From Marinomonas hwangdonensis (lineage in GTDB: Bacteria; Pseudomonadota; Gammaproteobacteria; Pseudomonadales; Marinomonadaceae): a stretch of DNA of 64,000 nucleotides. Below, piece by piece: positions 36,828 through 45,385 of the stretch. Position numbers and translations under genes: made by a program. Each line of letters opens with the position of its first letter. The first letter of the stretch is position 1. Location: the NCBI RefSeq assembly GCF_003721245.1, contig NZ_RIZG01000006.1:1-64000 (forward strand). Reading direction: 5' to 3'. Under the pieces are notes generated by a model. That model searched no databases and was not told the origin of the DNA. It was given only the letters and a program-made list of their open reading frames with translations.

Positions 36828-37243
36828 ATGATCAAAATCCGTCCATATCAAGCTAACGATGCTGAAGCTCTGTGGCATTTATTTTTCAATACGGTTCATG
36901 TTGTAAATGGACGGGACTATTCTCAAGCTCAAATCGAAGCTTGGGCGCCAGAATCTTTTGATATGACTGTTTGGCAAAATAAAATGACGGACCTTCAACC
37001 TTTTGTTGCTAAATTGGATGGTATGGTTGTTGGCTATTGCGATTTACAGACAGATGGTTTAATTGACCATTTCTTTTTTTATCCTTAGCAGAAAATCGAG
37101 GTGTTTCTCGTCTTTATTCCCATGTGAGTATTACCGCTAGGCCTTTCTATGAGCACTTTGGGTTTACTGTTATGAATGAGCAGAAAATTTCTGTGCGTGG
37201 TCAGGAGCTGACTAATTATGTGATGGAAAGAAGGTTTTGGTGA
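36828..37243 (+). pseudogene. GNAT acetyltransferase pseudogene with core deletion and frameshift
   Basis: ATG 36828 opens a normal GNAT N-terminus (IKIRPYQANDAEALWHLFFN ... MVVGYCDLQ, GLIDHFFFYP) that stops at 37088. In the next frame the C-terminal part continues: AENRGVSRLYSHVSITARPF, YEHFGFTV and LTNYVMERRFW, stop at 37241-37243. The acetyl-CoA-binding segment (QxxGxG) that should join HFFFYP to AENRG is missing, so a deletion of some 15 or more codons changed the frame. It lies 32 bp after the first GNAT remnant. Confidence 0.85.
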
Positions 37244-37317
37244 TCGGCTATCACCATAAGTTGTAATGCGTTAAACTACGCGCCCGCAATTTCCAGTAAT
37301 GTTAATCCGAGTACCTA

Positions 37318-37929
37318 ATGAGCGCTGAGTTTTCTATTTTATCTGCCACCTTATTGTTTTTGTTCGTTATCGATCCGTTCGGTAATATTCCTATTTTGTT
37401 ATCTGTGATGAAGGGCGTTCCTCAGAAACGTCAATATCAAATCGTGGTGCGCGATGGTTTGATCGGTTTGATTATTTTGGTGTGCTTCTTGTTCTTCGGT
37501 GCCGAGTTTTTGGCACTGTTGCATTTGGAAACGGAATCCATTTCGATTGCTGGTGGCGTGGTGTTGTTCGTGATTGCGTTGAAGATGATTTTTCCTTCAC
37601 CTTATGCGAAAGATGCGGGGCCTGTGATGGAGCCTTTTATTGTGCCAATTTCTATTCCCATGTTGGCAGGACCATCCACTTTGGCGACCTTGTTGGTGAT
37701 GGTTAAAAGCTACCCAAATGATCAACAAGACCTGCTGATCTCTGTTAGTGCGGCATGGGGTACTTCCGTGGTCATTTTGGCAATGGCTCCGTTGTTGAAC
37801 CGAGTGTTGAAAGAAAAAGGCTTAGCAGCGCTAGAGCGATTGATGGGCATGTTGTTGCTAATGATGTCAGTCCAGATGCTCGTGAATGGTATTCGTAGTT
37901 TATTCACGCATACGTTAGCTTCATTGTAG
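37318..37929 (+). CDS. MarC family integral membrane protein (YhgN-like)
   Basis: A 203-aa protein with six membrane spans. The MarC/UPF0056 landmarks are present: FLFVIDPFGNIPILL near the start, GGVVLFVIALKMIFP, and VPISIPMLAGPSTLATLL. The MarC family has no firm function; an earlier antibiotic-resistance role was withdrawn. It is intact, unlike the genes to its left, and marks the end of the decayed region. Confidence 0.9.
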   Translation: MSAEFSILSATLLFLFVIDPFGNIPILLSVMKGVPQKRQYQIVVRDGLIGLIILVCFLFFGAEFLALLHLETESISIAGGVVLFVIALKMIFPSPYAKDAGPVMEPFIVPISIPMLAGPSTLATLLVMVKSYPNDQQDLLISVSAAWGTSVVILAMAPLLNRVLKEKGLAALERLMGMLLLMMSVQMLVNGIRSLFTHTLASL

Positions 37930-37942
37930 AAAAGCTATTAGC

Positions 37943-37979
37943 TGAACCATTACCCCTTTTACATAAGAGCTAATGGTTC
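37943..37979. terminator. Possible terminator between marC-like gene and the hypothetical gene
   Basis: GAACCATTA and TAATGGTTC are separated by 18 bases, with overlapping alternative pairing (ATTAGCT/AGCTAAT). The genes on either side are convergent. There is no T run worth the name, so this is weak. Confidence 0.35.
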
Positions 37980-38043
37980 TTTGGGCATCTAAGTCGGTGG
38001 ATGTTGAATAGCCAGTGGCTCTGGTGGATATTCCCTAATATGA

Positions 38044-38559
38044 TTAATTTTCTACAGCCGGAATGTCACTGGGGTCGATAAGTCCATGTTCTACCGCAAT
38101 TTGTAGAAGCAGAATGACCAGTTCATCGGGTGGTAATAGATGTAAAGGCGTTGTTTGACCTTGTTCCGCTACGGCGTCGTCTAGGTCAACGTCACGGTCT
38201 TGAAACCATGAGTGAATACTTTGTACTTCGAAGCTAGGCTCTAAGCCTTTTATGTCGTAAGTGGCTTCAACTAAAAGACTAAGAGATTCTGGTTCAAGAG
38301 CGTAAATCACGTCGGTATCAAACTCATTTATCCACTCTGCTAAAATATCGCTGGCTTCAAAGCCAAATTCATAGAGTTGTTGTTCATCAAGGTCGTGTGC
38401 GTTAGGCTCGATACGATGGTTTTCCAGCCACTCGTCGTCGGGAATTACCAGCACTTCTTTTACTTGTGCTTCGTGAGTAGACCAGGTGAAAAGTAATGGG
38501 AAGGATGGCTCGTCGGAAGAGTTGGCGACAGCCGTCATGAATATAGGTAAACTTGCCAT
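38044..38559 (-). CDS. Hypothetical acidic protein
   Basis: A 171-aa soluble, strongly acidic protein. I do not recognise a family. Visible: an N-terminal beta-like stretch (PLLFTWSTHEAQVKEVLVIP), many Asp/Glu, and the segment DVIYALEPESLSLLVEATYD. The length and codon use fit a real gene. It is divergent from the M14 carboxypeptidase gene, with 37 bases between the starts. Confidence 0.65.
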   Translation of the reverse strand: MASLPIFMTAVANSSDEPSFPLLFTWSTHEAQVKEVLVIPDDEWLENHRIEPNAHDLDEQQLYEFGFEASDILAEWINEFDTDVIYALEPESLSLLVEATYDIKGLEPSFEVQSIHSWFQDRDVDLDDAVAEQGQTTPLHLLPPDELVILLLQIAVEHGLIDPSDIPAVEN

Positions 38560-38596
38560 AATTTAGAACCAATGTTTGATTGTTAAGGAAGAGTAA

Positions 38597-39751
38597 ATGA
38601 CCAGCCGAATCAAGATCAGTAGTGCGTTTGATGGCGGTAACATCTCCGTTATTAATGCTTCGGAGCCGGACAATATTAGAGTAAAGATCCCTAATGATAC
38701 AAACTCTAAATTTTTGCAGTGGTTTTATTTTCGATTACAAGGCGGAATGGGTGAGCAATGTGTTATCCATTTTGAAAATGCCAGCGATGCTGCTTACCCA
38801 GATGGTTGGGTCGATTATCAAGCGGTAGCCTCTTACGATAGAGAGTATTGGTTCCGCGTACCGACAGACTATGTAGATGGCAAACTGGTGATTACTCATC
38901 AACCAGAACAAGACAGTGTTTATTACGCGTACTTTGCGCCTTACAGCTACGAACGTCATTTGGACATGATTGCTTGGGCCGCCAGTCATGAGGACTGTAT
39001 AACCGATCACTTGGGTGAAACGGCCGAAGGACGAGATATCACCTTGTTGGAAGTCAGTAAGACACAAGGTTTAGCAAAAAACATTTGGATTATTGCTCGT
39101 CAACACCCTGGCGAAACCATGGCAGAATGGTTTATCGAGGGCTTGCTAGAGCGTTTATTTGATGAGTCTCATCCGATTGCTCGTTCTTTACTAGACCAAT
39201 GTCGTTTTTACATAGTGCCCAATATGAACCCTGATGGCGCTGTATTGGGTAATTTACGAGTCAATTCTAAAGGTGTCAATTTGAATCGCGAATGGAAAAA
39301 TCCTACGGCAGAATTTAGCCCTGAAGTATTAGCTGTACAGAGAAAAATGGCAGAAACGGGCGTCGATATGTTTCTGGATATTCATGGTGACGAAGCATTG
39401 CCTGTCAATTTTGTCGATGGCTGCCAAGGTGTCCCTTCTTTCGATGATCGTATGGCCGCGATGGAATCCTTGTTTAAAGAAACTTTTGTGGCCGTGAGTC
39501 CTGATTTTCAGTCTGAAATCGGTTATCAGCCTGACCAGTTTGGCGAAGCCAATTTGACTGTGGCTACTAAGTGGGTAGGGGAAACCTATCGCTGTTTGTC
39601 TTTTACCTTAGAAATGCCATTTAAGGACAATCAGAATTTGCCAGATGATGTGGTCGGTTGGTCCCCTGAGCGCGCTAAGATTTTGGGGGCGGACGTTCTA
39701 TACCCCATTTATCAGGTTATTTTAAGTTCTCATATGAAAGCAAATGAGTGA
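38597..39751 (+). CDS. M14 family metallocarboxypeptidase, cytosolic CCP-like
   Basis: A 384-aa protein. An N-terminal beta-sandwich (about 1-120) precedes a zinc carboxypeptidase domain: RQHPGE gives the first His and Glu (about 169, 172), DIHGDE the second His (about 263), and TLEMPFKDN the catalytic Glu (about 339). PNMNPDGAVLGNLR and NLNREW are also standard. No signal peptide, so it is intracellular. The domain plan resembles the cytosolic carboxypeptidases that remove glutamate in eukaryotes; the bacterial substrate is unknown. AAGGAAGAG precedes the ATG. Confidence 0.9.
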   Translation: MTSRIKISSAFDGGNISVINASEPDNIRVKIPNDTNSKFLQWFYFRLQGGMGEQCVIHFENASDAAYPDGWVDYQAVASYDREYWFRVPTDYVDGKLVITHQPEQDSVYYAYFAPYSYERHLDMIAWAASHEDCITDHLGETAEGRDITLLEVSKTQGLAKNIWIIARQHPGETMAEWFIEGLLERLFDESHPIARSLLDQCRFYIVPNMNPDGAVLGNLRVNSKGVNLNREWKNPTAEFSPEVLAVQRKMAETGVDMFLDIHGDEALPVNFVDGCQGVPSFDDRMAAMESLFKETFVAVSPDFQSEIGYQPDQFGEANLTVATKWVGETYRCLSFTLEMPFKDNQNLPDDVVGWSPERAKILGADVLYPIYQVILSSHMKANE

Positions 39752-39883
39752 TTTATATGTCATTAATCCATGTTTGCTATCTAGCGCGTTTTGCGAATTT
39801 GCATTAGGATTTGCTCCGTCGAAACGGCAATAAATAAATCCTTCTTTATTTATTATATCAATCTCTTGTTAGGACAAACAAAA

Positions 39884-40456
39884 ATGCCAAAGGCGAGTGA
39901 AATTAAAAAAAATACGGCGATTAGCTATGACGGTAAAACCTATATCATAAAAGATATTGAGCGTTCAGTCCCACAAGGACGCGCTGGTGGAAGCCTTTAT
40001 CGCATGCGTATGTATGACGTCGTATCTGGTCGCAAGTTGGACGAAACTTTCAAAGATTCAGACATGGTAGATCTTGCAGACCTAGTGCGCCGCCCTGTTA
40101 TGTTTTCTTACTCAGACGGAGATGAATTTGTCTTTATGGATGATGAAGATTACACACCATACAGCCTAAACAGAAAGGCCATTGAAGAAGAAATTTTGTT
40201 TATTAACGAATCGACTCAAGGCATTCAAGTTGTTTTGGTCAACGAAGCACCTGTGGCATTAGAGCTACCAACCAACGTAGAGCTAGAAGTCGTAGAGACT
40301 GACCCTTCTATTAAGGGTGCTTCTGCTACCTCTCGTAACAAGCCAGCTAAATTGTCGACTGGTGCTGTGATTCAAGTGCCAGAGCATATTTCTACTGGTG
40401 ACCGTATCAAGGTCAATGTAGAAGAGCGTAAGTTTGCAGGTCGTGCTGAGAAGTAA
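39884..40456 (+). CDS. efpL: Elongation factor P-like protein EfpL (YeiP)
   Basis: A 190-aa EF-P paralogue that rescues ribosomes stalled at polyproline and related motifs. It starts [18 protein letters not shown] and has the longer tip loop [10 protein letters not shown] with an Arg where classical EF-P has the modified Lys. [21 protein letters not shown] and [22 protein letters not shown] fit YeiP closely. ATG 39884 has AGGAC 8 bases upstream, against the longer frame from 39791. A terminator follows. Confidence 0.95.
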   Translation: MPKASEIKKNTAISYDGKTYIIKDIERSVPQGRAGGSLYRMRMYDVVSGRKLDETFKDSDMVDLADLVRRPVMFSYSDGDEFVFMDDEDYTPYSLNRKAIEEEILFINESTQGIQVVLVNEAPVALELPTNVELEVVETDPSIKGASATSRNKPAKLSTGAVIQVPEHISTGDRIKVNVEERKFAGRAEK

Positions 40457-40475
40457 TTCTTCCAACGTCTTGTAA

Positions 40476-40505
40476 AAAAATGCAGCCAATTGGCTGCATT
40501 TTTGT
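40476..40505. terminator. Bidirectional terminator between efpL and trmJ
   Basis: AAAATGCAGCC, loop AATT, GGCTGCATTTTT, with A and T tracts on the two sides. The flanking genes are convergent. Confidence 0.9.
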
Positions 40506-40535
40506 TTAGAAAATAAAGTATAAGAAAGAGCTTAC

Positions 40536-41318
40536 TTACTCTTTTTTAGCCGCTTCTTTCATTGCGTCTTTGGCTTTTTTCTCTGGATGATTGTTTGCTT
40601 CTGTCAGTCCAGCTTCGCGTTGTACCGCAGCCAATACGCCGCGTAAAATCCCTAGTTCTTGTTTCTCAGGACGAGAGCGATTAAAGAAACGATGTAACTT
40701 ATCTAGAACCTTGCCTGGATGGCTACGGATGATGAAGTTGATACCAAACAGTGTTTCTTCTAAATGTTCGTAGAAAAGATCCATGTCTTTCTTATGCGGG
40801 TATTCAGGCGTTTCTTTTTTGTAGTTTTCTTTATTCTGGTTTGCCATCCATATTTCATAGGCGACGATTTGTACCGCTTGTGAAATATTCAACACTGGAT
40901 ATTCGTCGTTGGCGTCGATATAGACTTGGCGATGACATTGAGCGATTTCGTCGTTTAATAAACCAGTTGTCTCTCGGCCAAAAACGATAGCAACATTATG
41001 ATCCACCGCTTCTGGAATAACACTTTCGGCGCATTCACGGGCATTCATGATAGGAAGTTGAAACGTACGATGACGAGCGCTTGTGCCAATGACAAGGCTA
41101 CAGTCAGCGATGGCTTCTTCCAAGGTAGGAACGATAGTGGCATTTTCAAGTAGATCAACAGCACCTGCCGCGCGGCTGGTGGCTTCATCCGATGGGTAAT
41201 CGTTAGGCTCTACCAGATACAAGTTCGTTAGCCCCATATTTTTCATAGCACGAGCGATCGCGCCAATATTACCAGGGTGAAAGGTATTAATAAGAACAAT
41301 TCGAATATTACTTAGCAT
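40536..41318 (-). CDS. trmJ: tRNA (cytidine/uridine-2'-O-)-methyltransferase TrmJ
   Basis: SPOUT methyltransferase that methylates the ribose of nucleotide 32 in tRNA. N-terminal motif VLINTFHPGNIGAIARAMKNMG, then SRAAGAVDLLENA, the knot motifs IVFGRETTGLLNDEI and YPVLNISQAVQIVAYE. A C-terminal extension (about 165-260, Lys/Glu-rich) is typical of TrmJ. Length 260 aa compares with 246 in E. coli. No iscR/isc genes follow. Confidence 0.95.
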   Translation of the reverse strand: MLSNIRIVLINTFHPGNIGAIARAMKNMGLTNLYLVEPNDYPSDEATSRAAGAVDLLENATIVPTLEEAIADCSLVIGTSARHRTFQLPIMNARECAESVIPEAVDHNVAIVFGRETTGLLNDEIAQCHRQVYIDANDEYPVLNISQAVQIVAYEIWMANQNKENYKKETPEYPHKKDMDLFYEHLEETLFGINFIIRSHPGKVLDKLHRFFNRSRPEKQELGILRGVLAAVQREAGLTEANNHPEKKAKDAMKEAAKKE

Positions 41319-41401
41319 GGGACGTAAAGTACTCAGAGTTAGTGGGTTGAAGGTTATTGGTTTGAGGATTAATAGGCCGTCTGTAAAATGCCGTTGGGCG
41401 G

Positions 41402-42691
41402 TTAAGGCGTGAGCGAAAGGGTTTGCTCAGTGCTAGCAAAATCGGCCTTGTCTAAAATGATTTTGTGCGTTCTATTAAAGACAAACTGGTTACAGGTTTG
41501 ATGATACAGGGAACCCGTCATCAACACCATTCGGTAATTTCCGTAGGGAATGTAATTGGCAGCATAAGCACGTTTAGGGTGTAAGTAGATGGAGAAGGGG
41601 GCTTTCCCATCGTAAGACTCAAACCTTAAAATACTATGAGTTGGAAGCTGATTTAATATTCTTAGCCGACTCTTGCCTTGTGCTTCACCGAGTAGTTCAC
41701 CGTGCTTCGGTGCGATACCTGGGTGTCCAACACATCCTGTTTGTTGGGCTTGTTGATGGTTGCCGAAACCAATGTCTTTTGCTTGAACCCAACCACTGAT
41801 ACCTTGATATCGCACGGTTAGCCAATCGCCTTGGAGTTTGACTCCCTGCAAGTCAGCTTGTGCAGGCATCACTTCGAGTAGGTTACTACTCGCGGTTGGT
41901 TCTGCGTAAAGACTCGTTTCCATCAATGTGTGTCCATTGCCCACTCTAAATTGAGGATACAAGCCACTAACGTAGGTCGCGGCTTCGTTTTGCGGCCCGG
42001 TTCTTTGTATCAAAGATGGCCAGAATTGTGCCGTGACCATTCCCGCTGCAAAAAAGGACAGACAGAGGCTGGCTTGTAATAGCGTCTTTCCTGCCTTATT
42101 GCGCAAGAAACGGGAGCGAGACTGGGTATGAGTTTCTGCTGGTTGAGCATCATCATAATCAAAAGAGTCATAGGGGGGGATATCCCTACTATCGTCGACG
42201 GTCTTTTCCTCATGAAACCCATCTGATGAAAACTCTCGAGACGCCTTGTAAGCCTCCTCATAAAGCGCCTTTACTCGCTTTTCATTCAGGCTGTTTCTTG
42301 CCGCTTGAATGGCGTCATTGCGTGCTTTTTCATGTTGTGCATTATTGCGTTTCATTTCTTCGTAGGCGCGCTGACGCTCTTTAACAAAGGCTTCTTGATC
42401 CTGGTCTGACGCAGATGATGTATGCCTATACCGATTTTTAGCGCCTGAGCTCTGCGTGTTTTCTTTAGTAAAGGTGAACGGCTTCCAATCCTGAACAATA
42501 GCACTTTGACGAATGGCGCTTGTCACATTTTCATGAGCTTGCTGAAGACGTTGAAACAAAGCCGTGGTGTCAGTATGAGGGTTTTTATCAGGATGATAGC
42601 GTCTTGCAAGACGCTTGAAGGCAGCTTTGGCTTCTTGCTCAGTCGCTGTGGTAGGGATTTCTAACAGCTGATAGTCGTCTATTAAGCTCAT
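41402..42691 (-). CDS. Membrane-anchored J-domain protein with SH3-like domain
   Basis: A 429-aa protein. J-domain at residues 1-60 with the HPD motif at 33-35 (RRYHPDKN). A charged, coiled stretch (about 95-165), one membrane span (about 203-222, LQASLCLSFFAAGMVTAQFW) and a C-terminal part with an SH3b-like fold (about 240-310, LYAEPTASSNLLEVMP, GDWLTVRYQGISGWVQ) follow. With the J-domain in the cytosol the SH3-like part would be periplasmic. No close named homologue is recognised; it should recruit an Hsp70 to the inner membrane. It contains a C7 tract on the coding strand. Confidence 0.82.
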   Translation of the reverse strand: MSLIDDYQLLEIPTTATEQEAKAAFKRLARRYHPDKNPHTDTTALFQRLQQAHENVTSAIRQSAIVQDWKPFTFTKENTQSSGAKNRYRHTSSASDQDQEAFVKERQRAYEEMKRNNAQHEKARNDAIQAARNSLNEKRVKALYEEAYKASREFSSDGFHEEKTVDDSRDIPPYDSFDYDDAQPAETHTQSRSRFLRNKAGKTLLQASLCLSFFAAGMVTAQFWPSLIQRTGPQNEAATYVSGLYPQFRVGNGHTLMETSLYAEPTASSNLLEVMPAQADLQGVKLQGDWLTVRYQGISGWVQAKDIGFGNHQQAQQTGCVGHPGIAPKHGELLGEAQGKSRLRILNQLPTHSILRFESYDGKAPFSIYLHPKRAYAANYIPYGNYRMVLMTGSLYHQTCNQFVFNRTHKIILDKADFASTEQTLSLTP

Positions 42692-42753
42692 GGTCGAGGA
42701 TAAACATCCATGTGATCAAATTGGATTAATGTTGTACGCGCATTATGCACGAT

Positions 42754-43161
42754 TTACTTATCCAGCAAAACGTCTGCCTGTTCAAATACCACAGGGCGAC
42801 CTTCTTTGTTCGTTGATGTGACTGTCATGTTTGCGTTGAGCATCAAACGGTTGTCAACACTGCGATACACTTGTTGGTGAAATACCAATTTCAGACGGGA
42901 TAGGCGTTCAACCTGAATGTCAATGTAAAAGGCGTCACCACTTCTAAGTGACCCCTTGTATTCAAGTTCGGCTTTCATCAATACGAGATGAATGCCTTGC
43001 TGTGTAATGGCAGCAAAATCTAGGCCTCGGTCTTTAATGAACTGGTGTCGAGCGTGTTCTAAGTAATTTTGATAAACCGCATTGTTGACAATACCTTGCA
43101 TGTCACATTCATAATCTCGAACATCAAAATAAATACGATGTCTTAGTGTGTCAGATTCCAT
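42754..43161 (-). CDS. Acyl-CoA thioesterase, hotdog fold (YbgC/FadM type)
   Basis: A roughly 135-aa hotdog-fold thioesterase. The 4HBT block FDVRDYECDMQGIVNNAVY contains the Asp-rich start motif with D in the catalytic position, followed by YLEHARHQF. The substrate could be an acyl- or aryl-CoA; which one cannot be read from sequence. ATG 43161 is chosen for the GGAAAG upstream; the frame extends to 43200. It lies just after the GGDEF-like gene on the same strand. Confidence 0.85.
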   Translation of the reverse strand: MESDTLRHRIYFDVRDYECDMQGIVNNAVYQNYLEHARHQFIKDRGLDFAAITQQGIHLVLMKAELEYKGSLRSGDAFYIDIQVERLSRLKLVFHQQVYRSVDNRLMLNANMTVTSTNKEGRPVVFEQADVLLDK

Positions 43162-43206
43162 CAGAGAAACTTTCCTTTTTATTCGCGAATGAGAGGACAA
43201 ATTCCG

Positions 43207-44223
43207 TTATTCATAATGAGATACGGTATTTTTTCTACAACGCTTTGACTTGTTTAAACTTTTTTGAGCGCGCTCAATTAACTGTTTTGGACTTTCGCTA
43301 CCCACTACGGTTACTACGCCGATAGTTACGGTCACTTGTCGCAATAGTGTTTGGGTATTTTTATAGCGAATTTTCTGCGAAGCGACATGATCTTGTAATT
43401 GATTAGCTAGCGAGGTCGCATCACTCAGCTCAGTTTCTTTAAGTAACGCGGCAAAGCGGCCACCTTCGATCCGAGCTAGTACACAGTGCGGAGGTAATTT
43501 AGCTTGTAAAAGTTTGCCCACGTAACGTATTAATGCGGCTCCAGCTTTCTCGCCGTATTCCTTGTTTATTCCAGCCAAATCATCAATATCAATTAATAAT
43601 AAGCTCAAATCATCTTCTGCTTTCTGATTGAAGGCAAACAAGTAGCGTTCGAAGCCTTTCACATTAGCGAGTGAGGTCAGCAAGTCTGTCTCATCGGATT
43701 TTTTGCCGCTTGATTTTGATAAAGCGACTTTTAATGTAGCCAGCTCTTTTTGAACCTCCAGCAGATGCTGACTGTATTGCTTAATGACTGTATTTGTCTC
43801 CAAAGCGCTCTGTTCAAGCATGACAGTCAGTTGTTCTAGCTGACCATTGTCTGGTTCCTGTTTCAGCTCAGCGCTGACCTGAGTTAACTTGGTGCTGAAT
43901 GCTGTTAATTGTGTTAACGCTGTTTGAGTGTCTGAACCTAGCGTGGAAGAAAGAGTAGTGAGTGTTTGATTATGGCTTTTGGCTTTTTTTGCTTCTACAG
44001 GAAGTAAAAATTCGCGGTACAAATCAGATGAAACAAAGGAGGGCAAGCTACCGAATCTGCGTATTGCCTTGTCGACTATTTGGTTAAGCTTTGGGGTACT
44101 GTTTGATGCATATTCATACCAGATCCCATAGTTTTCAGGTGTTGGCGGTATGTTGAGCTTAAGCATAAGCGGGATCGCTGAGCGCATCCGCTGATTGGCT
44201 TGTTTAATACCCTTTTGAAACAT
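43207..44223 (-). CDS. Degenerate GGDEF-domain protein
   Basis: A 338-aa protein. The N-terminus (LNIPPTPENYGIWYEYA) matches the start of a family of cytoplasmic diguanylate-cyclase-like proteins. A long helical or coiled segment (about 90-180) precedes a GGDEF domain (about 185-330: LTSLANVKGFERYL, IDIDDLAGIN). The signature is EGGRF instead of GGDEF and no RxxD inhibitory site is seen, so cyclase activity is unlikely. It may act as a c-di-GMP- or GTP-binding partner. No membrane segment. Confidence 0.85.
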   Translation of the reverse strand: MFQKGIKQANQRMRSAIPLMLKLNIPPTPENYGIWYEYASNSTPKLNQIVDKAIRRFGSLPSFVSSDLYREFLLPVEAKKAKSHNQTLTTLSSTLGSDTQTALTQLTAFSTKLTQVSAELKQEPDNGQLEQLTVMLEQSALETNTVIKQYSQHLLEVQKELATLKVALSKSSGKKSDETDLLTSLANVKGFERYLFAFNQKAEDDLSLLLIDIDDLAGINKEYGEKAGAALIRYVGKLLQAKLPPHCVLARIEGGRFAALLKETELSDATSLANQLQDHVASQKIRYKNTQTLLRQVTVTIGVVTVVGSESPKQLIERAQKSLNKSKRCRKNTVSHYE

Positions 44224-44340
44224 TGAAACCTCTTCTGTTACAGCTTATTAGACAAAGACCTCCCATTTCGTTTGTCCGTAATACAAATTAGGTTGTGAGC
44301 TTAGGCGTAAGATAATATGGCTAACGATAACGAATAGCTA

Positions 44341-44688
44341 TTATCTACCAGACAATTTACTAGAAAATCCTTCTTTTTCGAGTAATTCTTTTACTTTCAG
44401 TCGGTTATCACCCTGTATTTCGATTTGACCTGCTTTGACAGCGCCACCCGTTCCACATTGAGTTTTGAGTTTTTTGCCTAGTATTTTTAAAGCGTCTTCC
44501 GTTATCGGCAGTCCTGTTATAACCGTCACCCCTTTTCCTTTACGACCTTTTGTCTCTAGTGTTATCAAAACCTTACCATTCCCAACAGGGCTGACTTGGC
44601 TTTTACACTGGCAATTTACAATAGATTGCTCACAGCTTGGGCAAAGCCTGCCTTGATCAGTTGAATAGACAATATTGCGATCTTTCAT
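44341..44688 (-). CDS. yciH: Translation initiation factor SUI1/eIF1-like protein YciH
   Basis: A 115-aa protein with a SUI1 fold in its C-terminal 70 residues (GRKGKGVTVITGLP, KLKTQCGTGGAVK, IQGDNRLKVKELL). The N-terminus has CPSCEQSIVNCQCK, a possible zinc site. YciH affects fidelity and mRNA selection in 30S initiation, and was reported as an inhibitor of translation under stress in E. coli. Confidence 0.93.
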   Translation of the reverse strand: MKDRNIVYSTDQGRLCPSCEQSIVNCQCKSQVSPVGNGKVLITLETKGRKGKGVTVITGLPITEDALKILGKKLKTQCGTGGAVKAGQIEIQGDNRLKVKELLEKEGFSSKLSGR

Positions 44689-44839
44689 AACGGTGTTCTC
44701 ATTGTGAATGGCTGACGACGAAAACTCTAAATATTACCACTTAATGGTAAATTCAACAGCGACAAACAAGGATTTTTCTAGCAGCTGCCGGAATACTGCA
44801 CTAAAGTGATGCCGTTAATGACTTGAGTGGGTTTCTATT

Positions 44840-45385
44840 ATGGAGAAATACCTATCGATTCGTCTGGCAAGGGAAGGGGATATCAAGCAACTGATGCTGT
44901 TTGAGTTTCGTAATCGTGGCTGGTTCAGTCGGTTCTTACCTTATTTACCGCATAGACAAAAAATCGATTTGTTTATCAAGCAGAGTTTAACTCGACCCTT
45001 AGCAACACAACACTACTTGGTGTTTTTGTCTAATGCGGTTTTGATTGGCCGGGTTAGTGTTCAATTTTTAGATAACCTTCAAGAAACAGTAGAAATTACG
45101 TACAAGGTGTCCAAAGCTTTTTGCAATAAGGGCATTGCTAAACACGCGTTAAAACACCTGCTGATTGTTTGGGCGAGCCAAGGTGTTAAAAAGGTTCACG
45201 CTCATATCACCGACCATAATATTGCTTCCAAACGCGTTCTCGTGGCTTGTGGCTTCACCTTACATGAGAGGCAATCACAAGCCATGAATTTAAACAACCA
45301 AGTACATGACTGTCTTGTCTATCAATGGTCTGCGAACGGAGAGTTGGATTGTTCAGTTTCGTTAACTTTAAAGGGTTCCAATTGA
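44840..45385 (+). CDS. GNAT family N-acetyltransferase
   Basis: A 181-aa GNAT protein of the RimJ/RimL-like group: IRLAREGDIKQLMLFEFRNR at the start, SVQFLDNLQETVEITYKV, acetyl-CoA motif FCNKGIAKHALKHLL (an altered QxxGxG), and NIASKRVLVACGF. The final 21 codons overlap the 3' end of truC on the opposite strand by 64 bp. Substrate unknown. Confidence 0.82.
   Translation: MEKYLSIRLAREGDIKQLMLFEFRNRGWFSRFLPYLPHRQKIDLFIKQSLTRPLATQHYLVFLSNAVLIGRVSVQFLDNLQETVEITYKVSKAFCNKGIAKHALKHLLIVWASQGVKKVHAHITDHNIASKRVLVACGFTLHERQSQAMNLNNQVHDCLVYQWSANGELDCSVSLTLKGSN

Noticed and set aside
35417-37243. Mobile element as the cause of the broken genes
   Set aside because: No transposase, terminal inverted repeats or target duplications are visible in or around the region.
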